A DNA stretch of 64,000 nt from a virus, in the IMG/VR virus record IMGVR_UViG_3300034284_001002, positions 1 through 64,000 of that record. The stretch is one strand, 5' to 3'. Both the position numbers and the translations under genes were made by a program. This document shows positions 8,894 through 17,097 of the stretch, piece after piece; positions within the stretch are counted from its first letter, which is position 1, and every line of letters starts with the position of its first letter. The notes beneath the pieces are model-generated. The model ran no database searches and had not been told where the DNA came from. It saw only the letters and a list, made by a program, of their open reading frames with translations.

Positions 8894-10188
8894 TGTATAT
8901 TCATCCACCACGTTAATACATCAGGCCGGGTGCTCAGTATGTCTGTCATTGTGACTGGTTGTGTACGTATCTGTTCTAATTTTAACACACGAGCTTTGCC
9001 TTTTGCAATGCCTGCGGCATATTGATCTGGCCATTGTTCAGCAAACGTAGGGCGAGTGCGCAATTGAGCAAGCATGTTTCGCATTACTTGTGTGTGACAT
9101 TGCGGCAATAACTCGTCAATCCAGGGTTCTAGTAAATCACGTGGCAATGATAATGGACTCATAACAATATCAGGACCGAAACTGAATATCACTTTGGCCA
9201 GCAACTCTACATTATACTTTTGCGCTAACTTTTCCATTTTGATAATCTCAAACATTCCGGGCAGTGTTAGTGTAAAGTCTAGACGCATTTGTCTTCGGTT
9301 CTTTTGATAAGCTAGTCCTTGCTCAAAATTATTTAAAAAGGATACATACTCCAAACCTGTACGTATGTATTCTCCGATATCTTCTGTTCCGTCCAAGGAA
9401 GCGCAAATCTGCCAGTCGCGTATATTAGATAAAATATCACGATATAAATTAATGCCACGATACTCAATGCGACTAAGATTGGTGTTGTACCTAGCATATA
9501 CTCTTTCTCCATCTCCAAGTTCTACTATTCTTTTCATGTAGCGCCAGTGCTGTTCATACATCAATGGTTCGCCGCCTACCCAGTATACTTCTTCTACACG
9601 ATGTTGTTCAACTGCGTCGGCAAATTCTGCCTCAATTTGTTTATCCTGAAACTTAGTTATTTCTTGACGTACATCTGATCGCATCCAATTGTTTTTAGGA
9701 TTGTGCCAGTTGATCATGTCATGTGTTTTTTGTTCTGTTTCCCAGGCACTGGATAGCATATCACCACAGGTTCTGCATTTAAAGTTACAAAGATTACTAA
9801 AACGATAGTCCCAGCTTACAGGTTTCATTGTGGTATACCCGGTGTCATCTGTTGAAGCAACAACATCGTCATACTTGTGTCGGAACAAATGCCAAAAATA
9901 ACTACGATAAACGTCGGTGTTTAGCAATTTGCTATTGCATACATCGCATTCGGGCAATGTTTCGCCAGACATCATGCGACGTCGCACTGATCGCATGTGC
10001 TCACCGTTCCAGTGTTGATCCAAAGTAATAGGAGTGTAACGTCCTGTTCCAGCACCGGTGTCGATGTACTGTTCAAAACTCTGCGCAGGTTCTCTCGACG
10101 CACAACACATACGCCGTTCTGTTTGTGGACTTAGATACGTGTGTGTCCATGGCGCCATGCACAGTATGTCAGGTTTTGTTGTAGTCAT
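8890..10188 (-). CDS. Radical SAM protein, class B (twitch-domain type)
   Basis: A 432-residue protein. The opening CMAPWTHTYLSP, then CCASRE (Cys10, 28, 29) and CDVC (Cys81, 84), form the N-terminal twitch-like cysteine set seen also at 10169-11389 and 13346-14629. The core motif is CNFKCRTC (Cys134, 138, 141), preceded by WDYRFSNL and followed by VGGEPLMYEQHW and ICASLDGTEDIGEYIR. Phage and bacterial proteins of this layout are annotated as twitch domain-containing radical SAM proteins; the few studied relatives act on peptides or glycans, but no substrate can be inferred here. It overlaps its upstream neighbour by 20 bases and ends in an ATGA overlap with the next gene. Confidence 0.88.
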   Translation of the reverse strand: MTTTKPDILCMAPWTHTYLSPQTERRMCCASREPAQSFEQYIDTGAGTGRYTPITLDQHWNGEHMRSVRRRMMSGETLPECDVCNSKLLNTDVYRSYFWHLFRHKYDDVVASTDDTGYTTMKPVSWDYRFSNLCNFKCRTCGDMLSSAWETEQKTHDMINWHNPKNNWMRSDVRQEITKFQDKQIEAEFADAVEQHRVEEVYWVGGEPLMYEQHWRYMKRIVELGDGERVYARYNTNLSRIEYRGINLYRDILSNIRDWQICASLDGTEDIGEYIRTGLEYVSFLNNFEQGLAYQKNRRQMRLDFTLTLPGMFEIIKMEKLAQKYNVELLAKVIFSFGPDIVMSPLSLPRDLLEPWIDELLPQCHTQVMRNMLAQLRTRPTFAEQWPDQYAAGIAKGKARVLKLEQIRTQPVTMTDILSTRPDVLTWWMNIQ

Positions 10189-11389
10189 AGTCGATCAATG
10201 CCGCAAACTCTGGTGCCACTTGTGCTAAGTTTTGCTTTCTCTTATGGTCAAGGTCACGTAGATTCATACGTAACAAATGTCCATCTAGACTGTTGCCACG
10301 ATTCATAAACTCGGCCGCACTGACAAACTCTTTAAGTATCTTAGGCGGAACAGTTGCAGAGGTTAGTTTTGTAGTGATTTCTGCTTTGGCTGATTCTGGC
10401 AATGTACTAATACTAAAGTAATAGGCATCGTGCATCATGTTCCAGTAGATAAAATCAAATCCCTGTTGTATTAACCAATTGGCCACAGTTTCAAGATAGT
10501 ACACATTGAACACGTTGATAGTGCAACAGGCCTGTAATGTGATGTTACTGTTACGACTGCGTAGTTGGCGAAAACGCTCTACATTCTCAACCACTTCGTA
10601 CCACACAGCATTGGTACGCTGGTATTCAAACCGTTCTGCTACATCGTCGATGCTGATGGCAATTTCAACATTCTTGAAGTGTTTCCAGATGGCTTCGCCT
10701 TCTTCTGGATACTGTGTACCATTGGTGTTGTAGTGTATTTCAACTTGTGCTGCACGGCCAGTGTCTACTAATTTTTGTAGCAGTTGAAAATGCTCTTGAA
10801 TCATAAAAGGCTCGCCACCGGTGAACTCAATGTAGCGTATGTTGTCCAAGTGTTGGTCCAGGTCCGTCCAAAACTCTACACTTTCTCTGGGCCAGGCGCC
10901 GTCTCGAAGCATCTGATACGCAAAGCTACCACGAGTATCTTCAGCACGATTGTATTTGATTTCTTCTGCGGCAAACTGACTACTACTCCACGAGCCGCAA
11001 ATACGACATTTTAAATTACAAATGTTGCCTAGTTTAAGATCCAGGAACATCAATGGCATTGCATCCTGGGTCCAATCAACATCACGATCGATCATGTGCT
11101 TGAGTCTGTCCAGTGTGTGCATACGTTTGCTGGTACGACCGGCACGTTCTTCATTCCAGCAACGACGGCAGTTCTGCGGTTTTTTACCAGCAAGAAAGTC
11201 TTCTCGCAGAGTTTTCATTGCTCGGCTATTTTGTATTTCGCCCAATCCAGTTGTTGCTAGTTTATATTTGTCTCCGTTGCTGTCAGTGATTTCGTCCATG
11301 GCCAGACAGCAAGGACGTACAGTCCCAACAGGACTGGCCTCCAGTGAGATCCAAGGCAACACGCAAAAAGTGTCATGTGGTATGTTCAT
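10169..11389 (-). CDS. Radical SAM protein, class B (twitch-domain type)
   Basis: A 406-residue paralogue of the neighbouring class B protein. N-terminal set: FCVLPWISLEASP, PCCLAMDE (Cys9, 27, 28) and NCRRCWNEERAG (Cys74, 77). The core motif is CNLKCRIC (Cys124, 128, 131) after FLDLKLGNI, then EFTGGEPFMIQEHF and AISIDDVAERFEYQR. The phrase GEIQNSRAMKTLREDFLAGKKP is the usual spacer of the twitch-type family. It starts within the last 17 bases of the upstream SGNH-like gene. Cytoplasmic; substrate unknown. The adjacent placement of two class B enzymes suggests consecutive or paired steps rather than simple redundancy, since they are clearly diverged. Confidence 0.9.
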   Translation of the reverse strand: MNIPHDTFCVLPWISLEASPVGTVRPCCLAMDEITDSNGDKYKLATTGLGEIQNSRAMKTLREDFLAGKKPQNCRRCWNEERAGRTSKRMHTLDRLKHMIDRDVDWTQDAMPLMFLDLKLGNICNLKCRICGSWSSSQFAAEEIKYNRAEDTRGSFAYQMLRDGAWPRESVEFWTDLDQHLDNIRYIEFTGGEPFMIQEHFQLLQKLVDTGRAAQVEIHYNTNGTQYPEEGEAIWKHFKNVEIAISIDDVAERFEYQRTNAVWYEVVENVERFRQLRSRNSNITLQACCTINVFNVYYLETVANWLIQQGFDFIYWNMMHDAYYFSISTLPESAKAEITTKLTSATVPPKILKEFVSAAEFMNRGNSLDGHLLRMNLRDLDHKRKQNLAQVAPEFAALIDYDYNKT

Positions 11390-11954
11390 TTAATAGTCCA
11401 ATTAATCGTTCTGCCCATTGGGCGTGACAACGTGGTGAGTGATGTAGGTTGTCTGACCCGGCTGAATCAAATAACCATGTTTGCCCAGGTTTTTTTAAAT
11501 CTCTATGTAATGTTATATCATTGTTATGTAGAACATCAACATATTTAGAATCTAAATCTTCTAGCATAATATGCACAATTTTAATTCTGGCAAACTTACA
11601 TAAAGTATCTGCAGTAATAATACACTGCAACCAAGGCTGAATAAAATTGTCAATTCCTGACTTTAACAACAAATGAAACGTAGTACTAGAACTTTGTATA
11701 GTTTCACACTGAGGTTTGTTATTAATCCAAAGTGTTCGTCTAATGGGATTTGGCCATTGTGCTATTACAAAATCTGGAGTTCTTGCACGTAACTGTGCTA
11801 CTAGGTGTTTTAAACAGTTTTCTGCATTTCCGCCTGGCACAGCAGTATTAATAATCTCGCAGTTATAATGCGTCGACAACAAAGAAACATAACATTCTGT
11901 TGCCGATACTCCTACTCCTGCAGTGTGACTACATCCTAATGCTAGTCCCTTCAT
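11373..11954 (-). CDS. SGNH-hydrolase-like protein
   Basis: This 193-residue protein has the four blocks of the SGNH/GDSL fold: GCSH near the N terminus (Ser9), NTAVPGGNAEN (Gly/Asn block), AQWPNP (Asn69) and SDNLHHSP near the C terminus with the D-x-x-H pair at Asp168 and His171. SGNH enzymes act as esterases, lipases or acetyl-transfer enzymes, often on carbohydrates. All catalytic residues appear present, so it is likely active. Its gene sits directly after a class A radical SAM gene (no gap) and overlaps the class B gene that follows. Removal or transfer of an acyl group on a glycan would suit the neighbouring enzymes, but this is inference. Confidence 0.72.
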   Translation of the reverse strand: MKGLALGCSHTAGVGVSATECYVSLLSTHYNCEIINTAVPGGNAENCLKHLVAQLRARTPDFVIAQWPNPIRRTLWINNKPQCETIQSSSTTFHLLLKSGIDNFIQPWLQCIITADTLCKFARIKIVHIMLEDLDSKYVDVLHNNDITLHRDLKKPGQTWLFDSAGSDNLHHSPRCHAQWAERLIGLLNEHTT

Positions 11955-13349
11955 TCAATTGCTTTCTGTGTGTAGGTCATATTTTTTAAATTCATCAATT
12001 AACCAAGGAAATGTAAACTTCCAACTGGTATTTCTTCGTAGATCCATTTTATTTAAAAAATTAAACAATTGACCAATTTTAAAAACGTCAGGAGCAACCG
12101 ACTGACTTTGTTTTGCTATGCCTATTAGGTAATCTCTACTAGATATTTCTTCCGGTGTGTTTGCTGGTTTTAATTTAATTATTTGATCAAAATCATCTTT
12201 AAATATATCTCCAAATATATCAATAAACATATAGCCTGGGTCGTTGACTGAATTTTGATAATGATATACTGTTCTGACTTTATTCCATTGGGCAATTTTT
12301 ATCAATAAATCTGGAAGTGTTTTAATAGTTAGAGGAGTAACAGTGGAACTTACAATTAAATTTATCCAGGAGTTACTTAGTAAGTATTCAAAGTTTTTTT
12401 CCCATTCCTGAAGATCTAACGGATACCTAACATACTCTTGTTGCGGTCCCCAGCAGTCAAGACTGGCAGTAATTTCAAATTCTCTAATACAGTTATTATC
12501 AATTAATTGTTTAATGCGATCAATAATTTTTTGCAAACGTGACAGTTTAATATTTAAATTGGTAAAAATTTGTATTTTTAATTCAGGCGATGGATGTTGT
12601 TCAAATAATGTCAAGCATTGTTCTAATTCTTCTTGATAAAGTGGTTCACCGCCTAGTATATTAAATACTGAAAGATTGTGACCGTTGATTTTTAACCATT
12701 CAAATAACTTTTTCTTGTTGTGTTCCAAGTTTGCATCTTTAAGAAATGCAGCATCTCCAAATTTAATATTTTCTGCATCCCACAAGCTACTGAAATGTGG
12801 GCCACAATAAAGACATTTTAAATTGCATGTATTATCAAAATAAACTTCAAGTATTCTCGGAGTGACATGAATTGCTGTTGGGTCTTGGTCTAATTCTGGT
12901 GGCGCATGAATCCCAGGAAAATCCAAGTTGGTAATCCTATCACTTTGTCCGCCTGCTTTTTCGATGTTTTTACAATAGTCACATCCAATGTTGGGCCATT
13001 CCCCGTTGAGCATGTTAGTACGATCATCTAATTTGCTCGGTGTATTGTGAAATTCAAACGTATCTGTGTTAAATTTATGATGGTTTGTTCTGTGACAACT
13101 GGCAGTTTTGCCAGTGGATAGAAATATAGTACTCCACGTCCATTTAAGTTGACATGCGGTATCAGTTACAATAGGAAATTTCTTATTAAGTAATTTAGAT
13201 TTATTTTTAAAAGAGCCTGGCGCATATCCAAAAATTTCAATGCACTCTTTTTGTATGTTTTCTGGAAGAGATTTAAACTCGTATTCATTTTCACAATCGG
13301 GCCACAACGGATCACGTATCTGATTGTAAAATTCGTTCCATGTACTCAT
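11955..13349 (-). CDS. Radical SAM protein, class A (N-terminal Cys4 region)
   Basis: A 464-residue paralogue of the protein at 4977-6242. The shared blocks are TDTACQLKWTWST, SCHRTNH and GCDYCKNIEKAGGQSDR (Cys66, 85, 123, 126), then the cluster motif CNLKCLYC (Cys175, 179, 182), GPHFSSLW, LGGEPLYQ and ASLDCWGPQQEYVRY, and a C-terminal SWKFTFPWLID. It has about 50 extra N-terminal residues, an acidic and aromatic segment (WNEFYNQIRDPLWPD). Its codon use is visibly more AT-rich than its neighbours (many AAA, TTT, ATT), which may mean a different history. It overlaps the upstream gene by 4 bases. Confidence 0.88.
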   Translation of the reverse strand: MSTWNEFYNQIRDPLWPDCENEYEFKSLPENIQKECIEIFGYAPGSFKNKSKLLNKKFPIVTDTACQLKWTWSTIFLSTGKTASCHRTNHHKFNTDTFEFHNTPSKLDDRTNMLNGEWPNIGCDYCKNIEKAGGQSDRITNLDFPGIHAPPELDQDPTAIHVTPRILEVYFDNTCNLKCLYCGPHFSSLWDAENIKFGDAAFLKDANLEHNKKKLFEWLKINGHNLSVFNILGGEPLYQEELEQCLTLFEQHPSPELKIQIFTNLNIKLSRLQKIIDRIKQLIDNNCIREFEITASLDCWGPQQEYVRYPLDLQEWEKNFEYLLSNSWINLIVSSTVTPLTIKTLPDLLIKIAQWNKVRTVYHYQNSVNDPGYMFIDIFGDIFKDDFDQIIKLKPANTPEEISSRDYLIGIAKQSQSVAPDVFKIGQLFNFLNKMDLRRNTSWKFTFPWLIDEFKKYDLHTESN

Positions 13350-14629
13350 TTAATTGCTCTTAATTCTGGTAACACATCAAGTACATGTTCTCGTCTAATG
13401 CTGTCAAGCTCGTGCGTCTTACGCCAAAAAGTGTCAAGTAGCTGTGTGTTGTCAGTGCTGTTCATAAATGTAATGGCGCTTTCAAATCCCACAGTGGCAC
13501 GATTCAGTTGATCCAACGGTCGTAACCATTCTAAATGCTGTTCATATTTAGACTGTATTCGTTGTTTGTATTCGCTGGGCGCAATATCAATTCTTAAATA
13601 TGCAGGGTCTTGCAGTATGTTTACATTAAGGTCTTGAGGCGTTAACATACCTTTCTCTACCCAGTCTCTATGAAAGTCTGGAAGATGTAATGCGTTCATA
13701 ATACTAAGTGTGGGACTGATGTAAAAGTCTACTCTGGGGCATATTTCCATCATTTGTCTGCGATTTGATTCTACCACAGCCCAGTCTGTGCCTTTGCGTA
13801 TGTACTCACCGCGTGGACCAGACGCATCAAGGCTTGCCCCAACTGCTACACTGTCAAACTTGCGCCAGTAATCAAATACTGTACGGTCTTTAAGTCGTGT
13901 TTGTGTAAAGTTAGTATTGTATATTAGTCTAACATCAAAGCGACCACGACGTTCTAGTTCTTCTAGAATCAGGTAGTGCTCTTCCATCATCAGGGGCTCG
14001 CCGCCGGCAAAGTAAATCTGCTCCACGTGATCAATATGCTCGATCAGTTGTTCCCACAAGTCAGTGGCATAACGACCAGCATAGTTAAGAGGTTTGTTTT
14101 GACTGGCCCAAGCAGGCCCGGCCAACTCGGATTGATCTTTATACCAACTGCTACTAAAGATATGCCCACAACTACGGCAACTTAAATTGCAAAGATTACT
14201 AAATCGCAGATCCCAATAGGTCATTTCAAATTGATCAACCTGCCCGGCAGCATTGGTATTACCTACTCGATTGATATGATGCCCGTGGTGCTTGTTGGCA
14301 CTTTTGCGGCCACTGAAAAATCCCGACTCTTCCTGTTCGTAGCAACGACCACAGGCCGGGTTGGGGGTTTCTGACAGCATGTCAACTCTGAGTTGTTTTT
14401 GTTCTGGACTGTTCCATATTTCTGCCAGTGTGTTTGATCTGCAGTTGCCAATTTGGCCCACACCCATTTCAGCATGACAGCAAGGATATGCTTCGCCTGT
14501 GGGATATGCGTGTAAGTGTATCCAAGGGTAGATGCAGAATGTTTTGGAATCTTTTAATAAAAATTCTTCACGTTCCGAAAGTTCTGTTGGACGTACCAGG
14601 TCTGTTGAATTATATTTGTATTGAGTCAT
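13346..14629 (-). CDS. Radical SAM protein, class B (twitch-domain type)
   Basis: A 427-residue class B paralogue. N-terminal set: FCIYPWIHLHAYPTG, YPCCHAEMG (Cys32, 50, 51) and ACGRCYEQEESG (Cys93, 96), with the linker TLAEIWNSPEQKQLR. The core is WDLRFSNLCNLSCRSC (Cys147, 151, 154), then FAGGEPLMMEEHY and GASLDASGPRGEYIR. This is the most canonical of the three class B proteins. It begins within the last 20 bases of the upstream class A gene and its stop overlaps the next start, so expression is coupled to both. Substrate unknown. Confidence 0.9.
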   Translation of the reverse strand: MTQYKYNSTDLVRPTELSEREEFLLKDSKTFCIYPWIHLHAYPTGEAYPCCHAEMGVGQIGNCRSNTLAEIWNSPEQKQLRVDMLSETPNPACGRCYEQEESGFFSGRKSANKHHGHHINRVGNTNAAGQVDQFEMTYWDLRFSNLCNLSCRSCGHIFSSSWYKDQSELAGPAWASQNKPLNYAGRYATDLWEQLIEHIDHVEQIYFAGGEPLMMEEHYLILEELERRGRFDVRLIYNTNFTQTRLKDRTVFDYWRKFDSVAVGASLDASGPRGEYIRKGTDWAVVESNRRQMMEICPRVDFYISPTLSIMNALHLPDFHRDWVEKGMLTPQDLNVNILQDPAYLRIDIAPSEYKQRIQSKYEQHLEWLRPLDQLNRATVGFESAITFMNSTDNTQLLDTFWRKTHELDSIRREHVLDVLPELRAIK

Positions 14630-15968
14630 ACCATGTTGATAATGTTACGTCTATTGGATAACTGTCTTTAAATGTATCTTTAAAACTTTTTCCGCGGCGT
14701 TGGTCATACTGTGTGTAAAACTGCTTAAAGTCATTGTGTAACTTAGGCATGTCAAATGCGTCTGAATGCGGAGTTTTTACTACATCTAAATAATCAATTA
14801 ATCGCTGTAGGTGATTAATTTCGTGTTCGTGCAGTATGTCTGGAACCGTTTTCCAACGCTTTAAGAAATTAGATAAGTCAAGCATATGACGTGTAAGCAA
14901 TGCCCGGGGCAGTACCAGTGGACTTTGAAAACTAGGAAATCTCAGTATATTTAATGTAAAGTTAACACGTTTACGACCATACTTTGATTTAAGTTGTACT
15001 ACATAATGCAGAAGCATTGGCAATGTTGTCAAGCACAATGCATTAATAGTGGCCATTACGTGTACTGCACCTACGTGACTGTCTAACAGTTTAGTTACAT
15101 TATTTTCCCAAGCGTGATAATCTAGTCCATCTCGAATGTATTCTGCGTGAGCACCAACAGCCTCCATAGATGTGTAAATTTCTACATCCAGGCCACGTGT
15201 GCTTTCAATAAGTCTATCTACATCAACATCTGCGCCAAGATTAGAATTGATTGCTAACCGAGTGGTTGATCTGCCTGGATTGTTTTTAAACCAATCAATC
15301 AGTTTCCATGTCTCAGCACTCATCAGCGGCTCGCCACCGGTTATTCTCAGTTCTTGGAGCGTTCGGTGTAGGTCAGTTTCCCACCATTTAAAGAACGCTT
15401 CAACGTAGGGATTTGTTTCACCAAATCGGTATAGTTGACTGCTAGCATGAGCATGAGTAAAGTGATTACGCCCATCTGACACCAGACCGACATAAGGTCC
15501 GTGCTTTTTAATGTCATTAACCCATGTGCTACTGAAAGCAGGGTTACAATAAGAACAAGCAAATTGGCAAGTGCGGTCGAACGCAATTTCAAGTGTGCGA
15601 AGATTGACATCTTCTGTGTGGGGGGTTTGGTATGCATCATTTAAGGCCTCTATAGGGTAAATTTTACTTTTGTACACACGGTCAGATACGGAATCTTTGC
15701 CCATGTCTTCAATCTTCCAGCAGTATTCACAACCTGTGGGACGTTTGCCCGCTAACATCAGTCGCCGATCATCTTTTTTCTTTGCGGTGTTGTGTAGCGC
15801 AGAAGGATTGGCGGCCAACGCATCCAGATCAATTGAGTGTGCCGGTGGATGGTGGCAACTGGTAGTTTGTCCACTTCCCAACCATATGGTAGCATTGTAC
15901 CATTTGGCCGCACAAAAACTTGCACTCTTGGTGTCTAAAATTTCATGTTTAAAATCTAAATCGTTCAT
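14610..15968 (-). CDS. Radical SAM protein, class A (N-terminal Cys4 region)
   Basis: The start is set at 15968 (452 residues); a longer frame upstream overlaps the preceding gene by over 100 bases and adds no family sequence. The N-terminal set is FCAAKW, SCHHPPAH and GCEYCWKIED (Cys19, 38, 80, 83 from this start), then VSDRVYKS. The core motif is CQFACSYC (Cys134, 138, 141), NPAFSSTW, ITGGEPLMSAETW and TSMEAVGAHAEYIRDG. It resembles the class A protein at 17072-18457 more than the other two: both have HPP after the second cysteine, VEAF/VDAF before the GGEP strand, and QRR/DRR near the C terminus. Thus class A splits into two pairs. Confidence 0.86.
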   Translation of the reverse strand: MNDLDFKHEILDTKSASFCAAKWYNATIWLGSGQTTSCHHPPAHSIDLDALAANPSALHNTAKKKDDRRLMLAGKRPTGCEYCWKIEDMGKDSVSDRVYKSKIYPIEALNDAYQTPHTEDVNLRTLEIAFDRTCQFACSYCNPAFSSTWVNDIKKHGPYVGLVSDGRNHFTHAHASSQLYRFGETNPYVEAFFKWWETDLHRTLQELRITGGEPLMSAETWKLIDWFKNNPGRSTTRLAINSNLGADVDVDRLIESTRGLDVEIYTSMEAVGAHAEYIRDGLDYHAWENNVTKLLDSHVGAVHVMATINALCLTTLPMLLHYVVQLKSKYGRKRVNFTLNILRFPSFQSPLVLPRALLTRHMLDLSNFLKRWKTVPDILHEHEINHLQRLIDYLDVVKTPHSDAFDMPKLHNDFKQFYTQYDQRRGKSFKDTFKDSYPIDVTLSTWYDSIQI

Positions 15969-17097
15969 TGATAAATTGTTGGAAACGGTCAGGAAACTCT
16001 TTGCGACACTGTGTGCGCAATTCTGCAAGGTGTTGTTGATTGTATTTACATACATTATAGCATTCATTTAGAAAACTTGCAAGATCTTGTTGACATAAAT
16101 CTTTGACTATCATTGCTATTCTTTCCATTCGATCTTGATGATTGTCGATTGTATCAAAACTTTCATCTATCACATGTCCAAATGTTTGAAATCCCAATTT
16201 GTGCATGTCTCGATAAAATCCCACACTGGCAGCACAGATCCACGGATGGCCCATTGCCAATGGTTTGGCAATTTTTTCTGTTCTAAAACTATAAGGATAT
16301 TCAAACACAGTTTCAGTTACCAAACTAAAATAAGTGTCAATGTACGGAGCAGGTTCTAAATAAATTTCACCCCAGTGAGTATCAAACAATTCATTTTTGG
16401 CAAATTTATGTGGGTAATCCAACACAATAGATTTATTCTTAAAAAATTTAAATTCGTATTCTGAAGGCAACTGTTTAATCGCAGTATTTTGGCCAATTAC
16501 ATCTATGCCGTTTTCATGTAGACTAAAATATTGATTAGTTGGAATTCGGCCATCTAACATGGTCCAGATTGCACTGTCTAAAATGCCCAGTTGACGCAAT
16601 CTTTCAAGCAGATATTTTCTATGAGAACGTACCCGCCCGTTTAAAAATAAAAATTTATAAGGTTTAATTTTTTTGTTAAAAATTTCATCAGTGCGTTGTT
16701 GTGCTTGAATGTTTTCTTTATAATCTAGTATGTGTGTGATAAAATGTTCATGCAACAAATATGGATATTGAGGTTCAATTTCGCCGCCACTCAACAGCAA
16801 TATCTTCCCTGACAGCACTAAGTCTTCTATTTTTAACACACGCAATTGATCTACAATCGTTTTAGATCCTTCGGCACTGTTACCAAATATCACAGTTATA
16901 GTTGGGTCAGCAGCCATTTCTCTAACACGATCTGTGTGTTCTACCATTTGCTTGCGGCCTAACAGATAGATTGAGTTGGGTTGAATTTCATGAGCGCCTA
17001 GATCCCACAACTCGTCATCTGAGTAAGGTTTCATCATACTGTAAACCTCGCTCATGGTGTCAATAATAAATTTACGATTGCCGAGCATGGTACTCAC
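15949..17097 (-). CDS. Putative glycosyltransferase-like protein, TEKTFKAI family member
   Basis: A 382-residue protein sharing the C-terminal blocks of the two genes at the left end: RTEKIAKPLAMGHPWICA, KLGFQTFGHVIDESFD and a helix with DRMERIAMIVKDL. The N-terminal half has PNSIYLLGRKQ, TVIFGNSAEGSKT and ILLLSGGEIE, which read as Rossmann-like strands. A GT-B nucleotide-sugar transferase is plausible but unproven. The ATG at 17097 overlaps the upstream gene by 26 bases; a second ATG three codons later is equally possible. It lies between two class A radical SAM genes, so a coupled glycan-modifying step is a reasonable inference. Confidence 0.6.
   Translation of the reverse strand: MSTMLGNRKFIIDTMSEVYSMMKPYSDDELWDLGAHEIQPNSIYLLGRKQMVEHTDRVREMAADPTITVIFGNSAEGSKTIVDQLRVLKIEDLVLSGKILLLSGGEIEPQYPYLLHEHFITHILDYKENIQAQQRTDEIFNKKIKPYKFLFLNGRVRSHRKYLLERLRQLGILDSAIWTMLDGRIPTNQYFSLHENGIDVIGQNTAIKQLPSEYEFKFFKNKSIVLDYPHKFAKNELFDTHWGEIYLEPAPYIDTYFSLVTETVFEYPYSFRTEKIAKPLAMGHPWICAASVGFYRDMHKLGFQTFGHVIDESFDTIDNHQDRMERIAMIVKDLCQQDLASFLNECYNVCKYNQQHLAELRTQCRKEFPDRFQQFINERFRF

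Noticed and set aside
15969-16067. Upstream start for the class A radical SAM gene
   Set aside because: It would overlap the preceding gene by about 119 bases and the extra residues do not align with paralogues.
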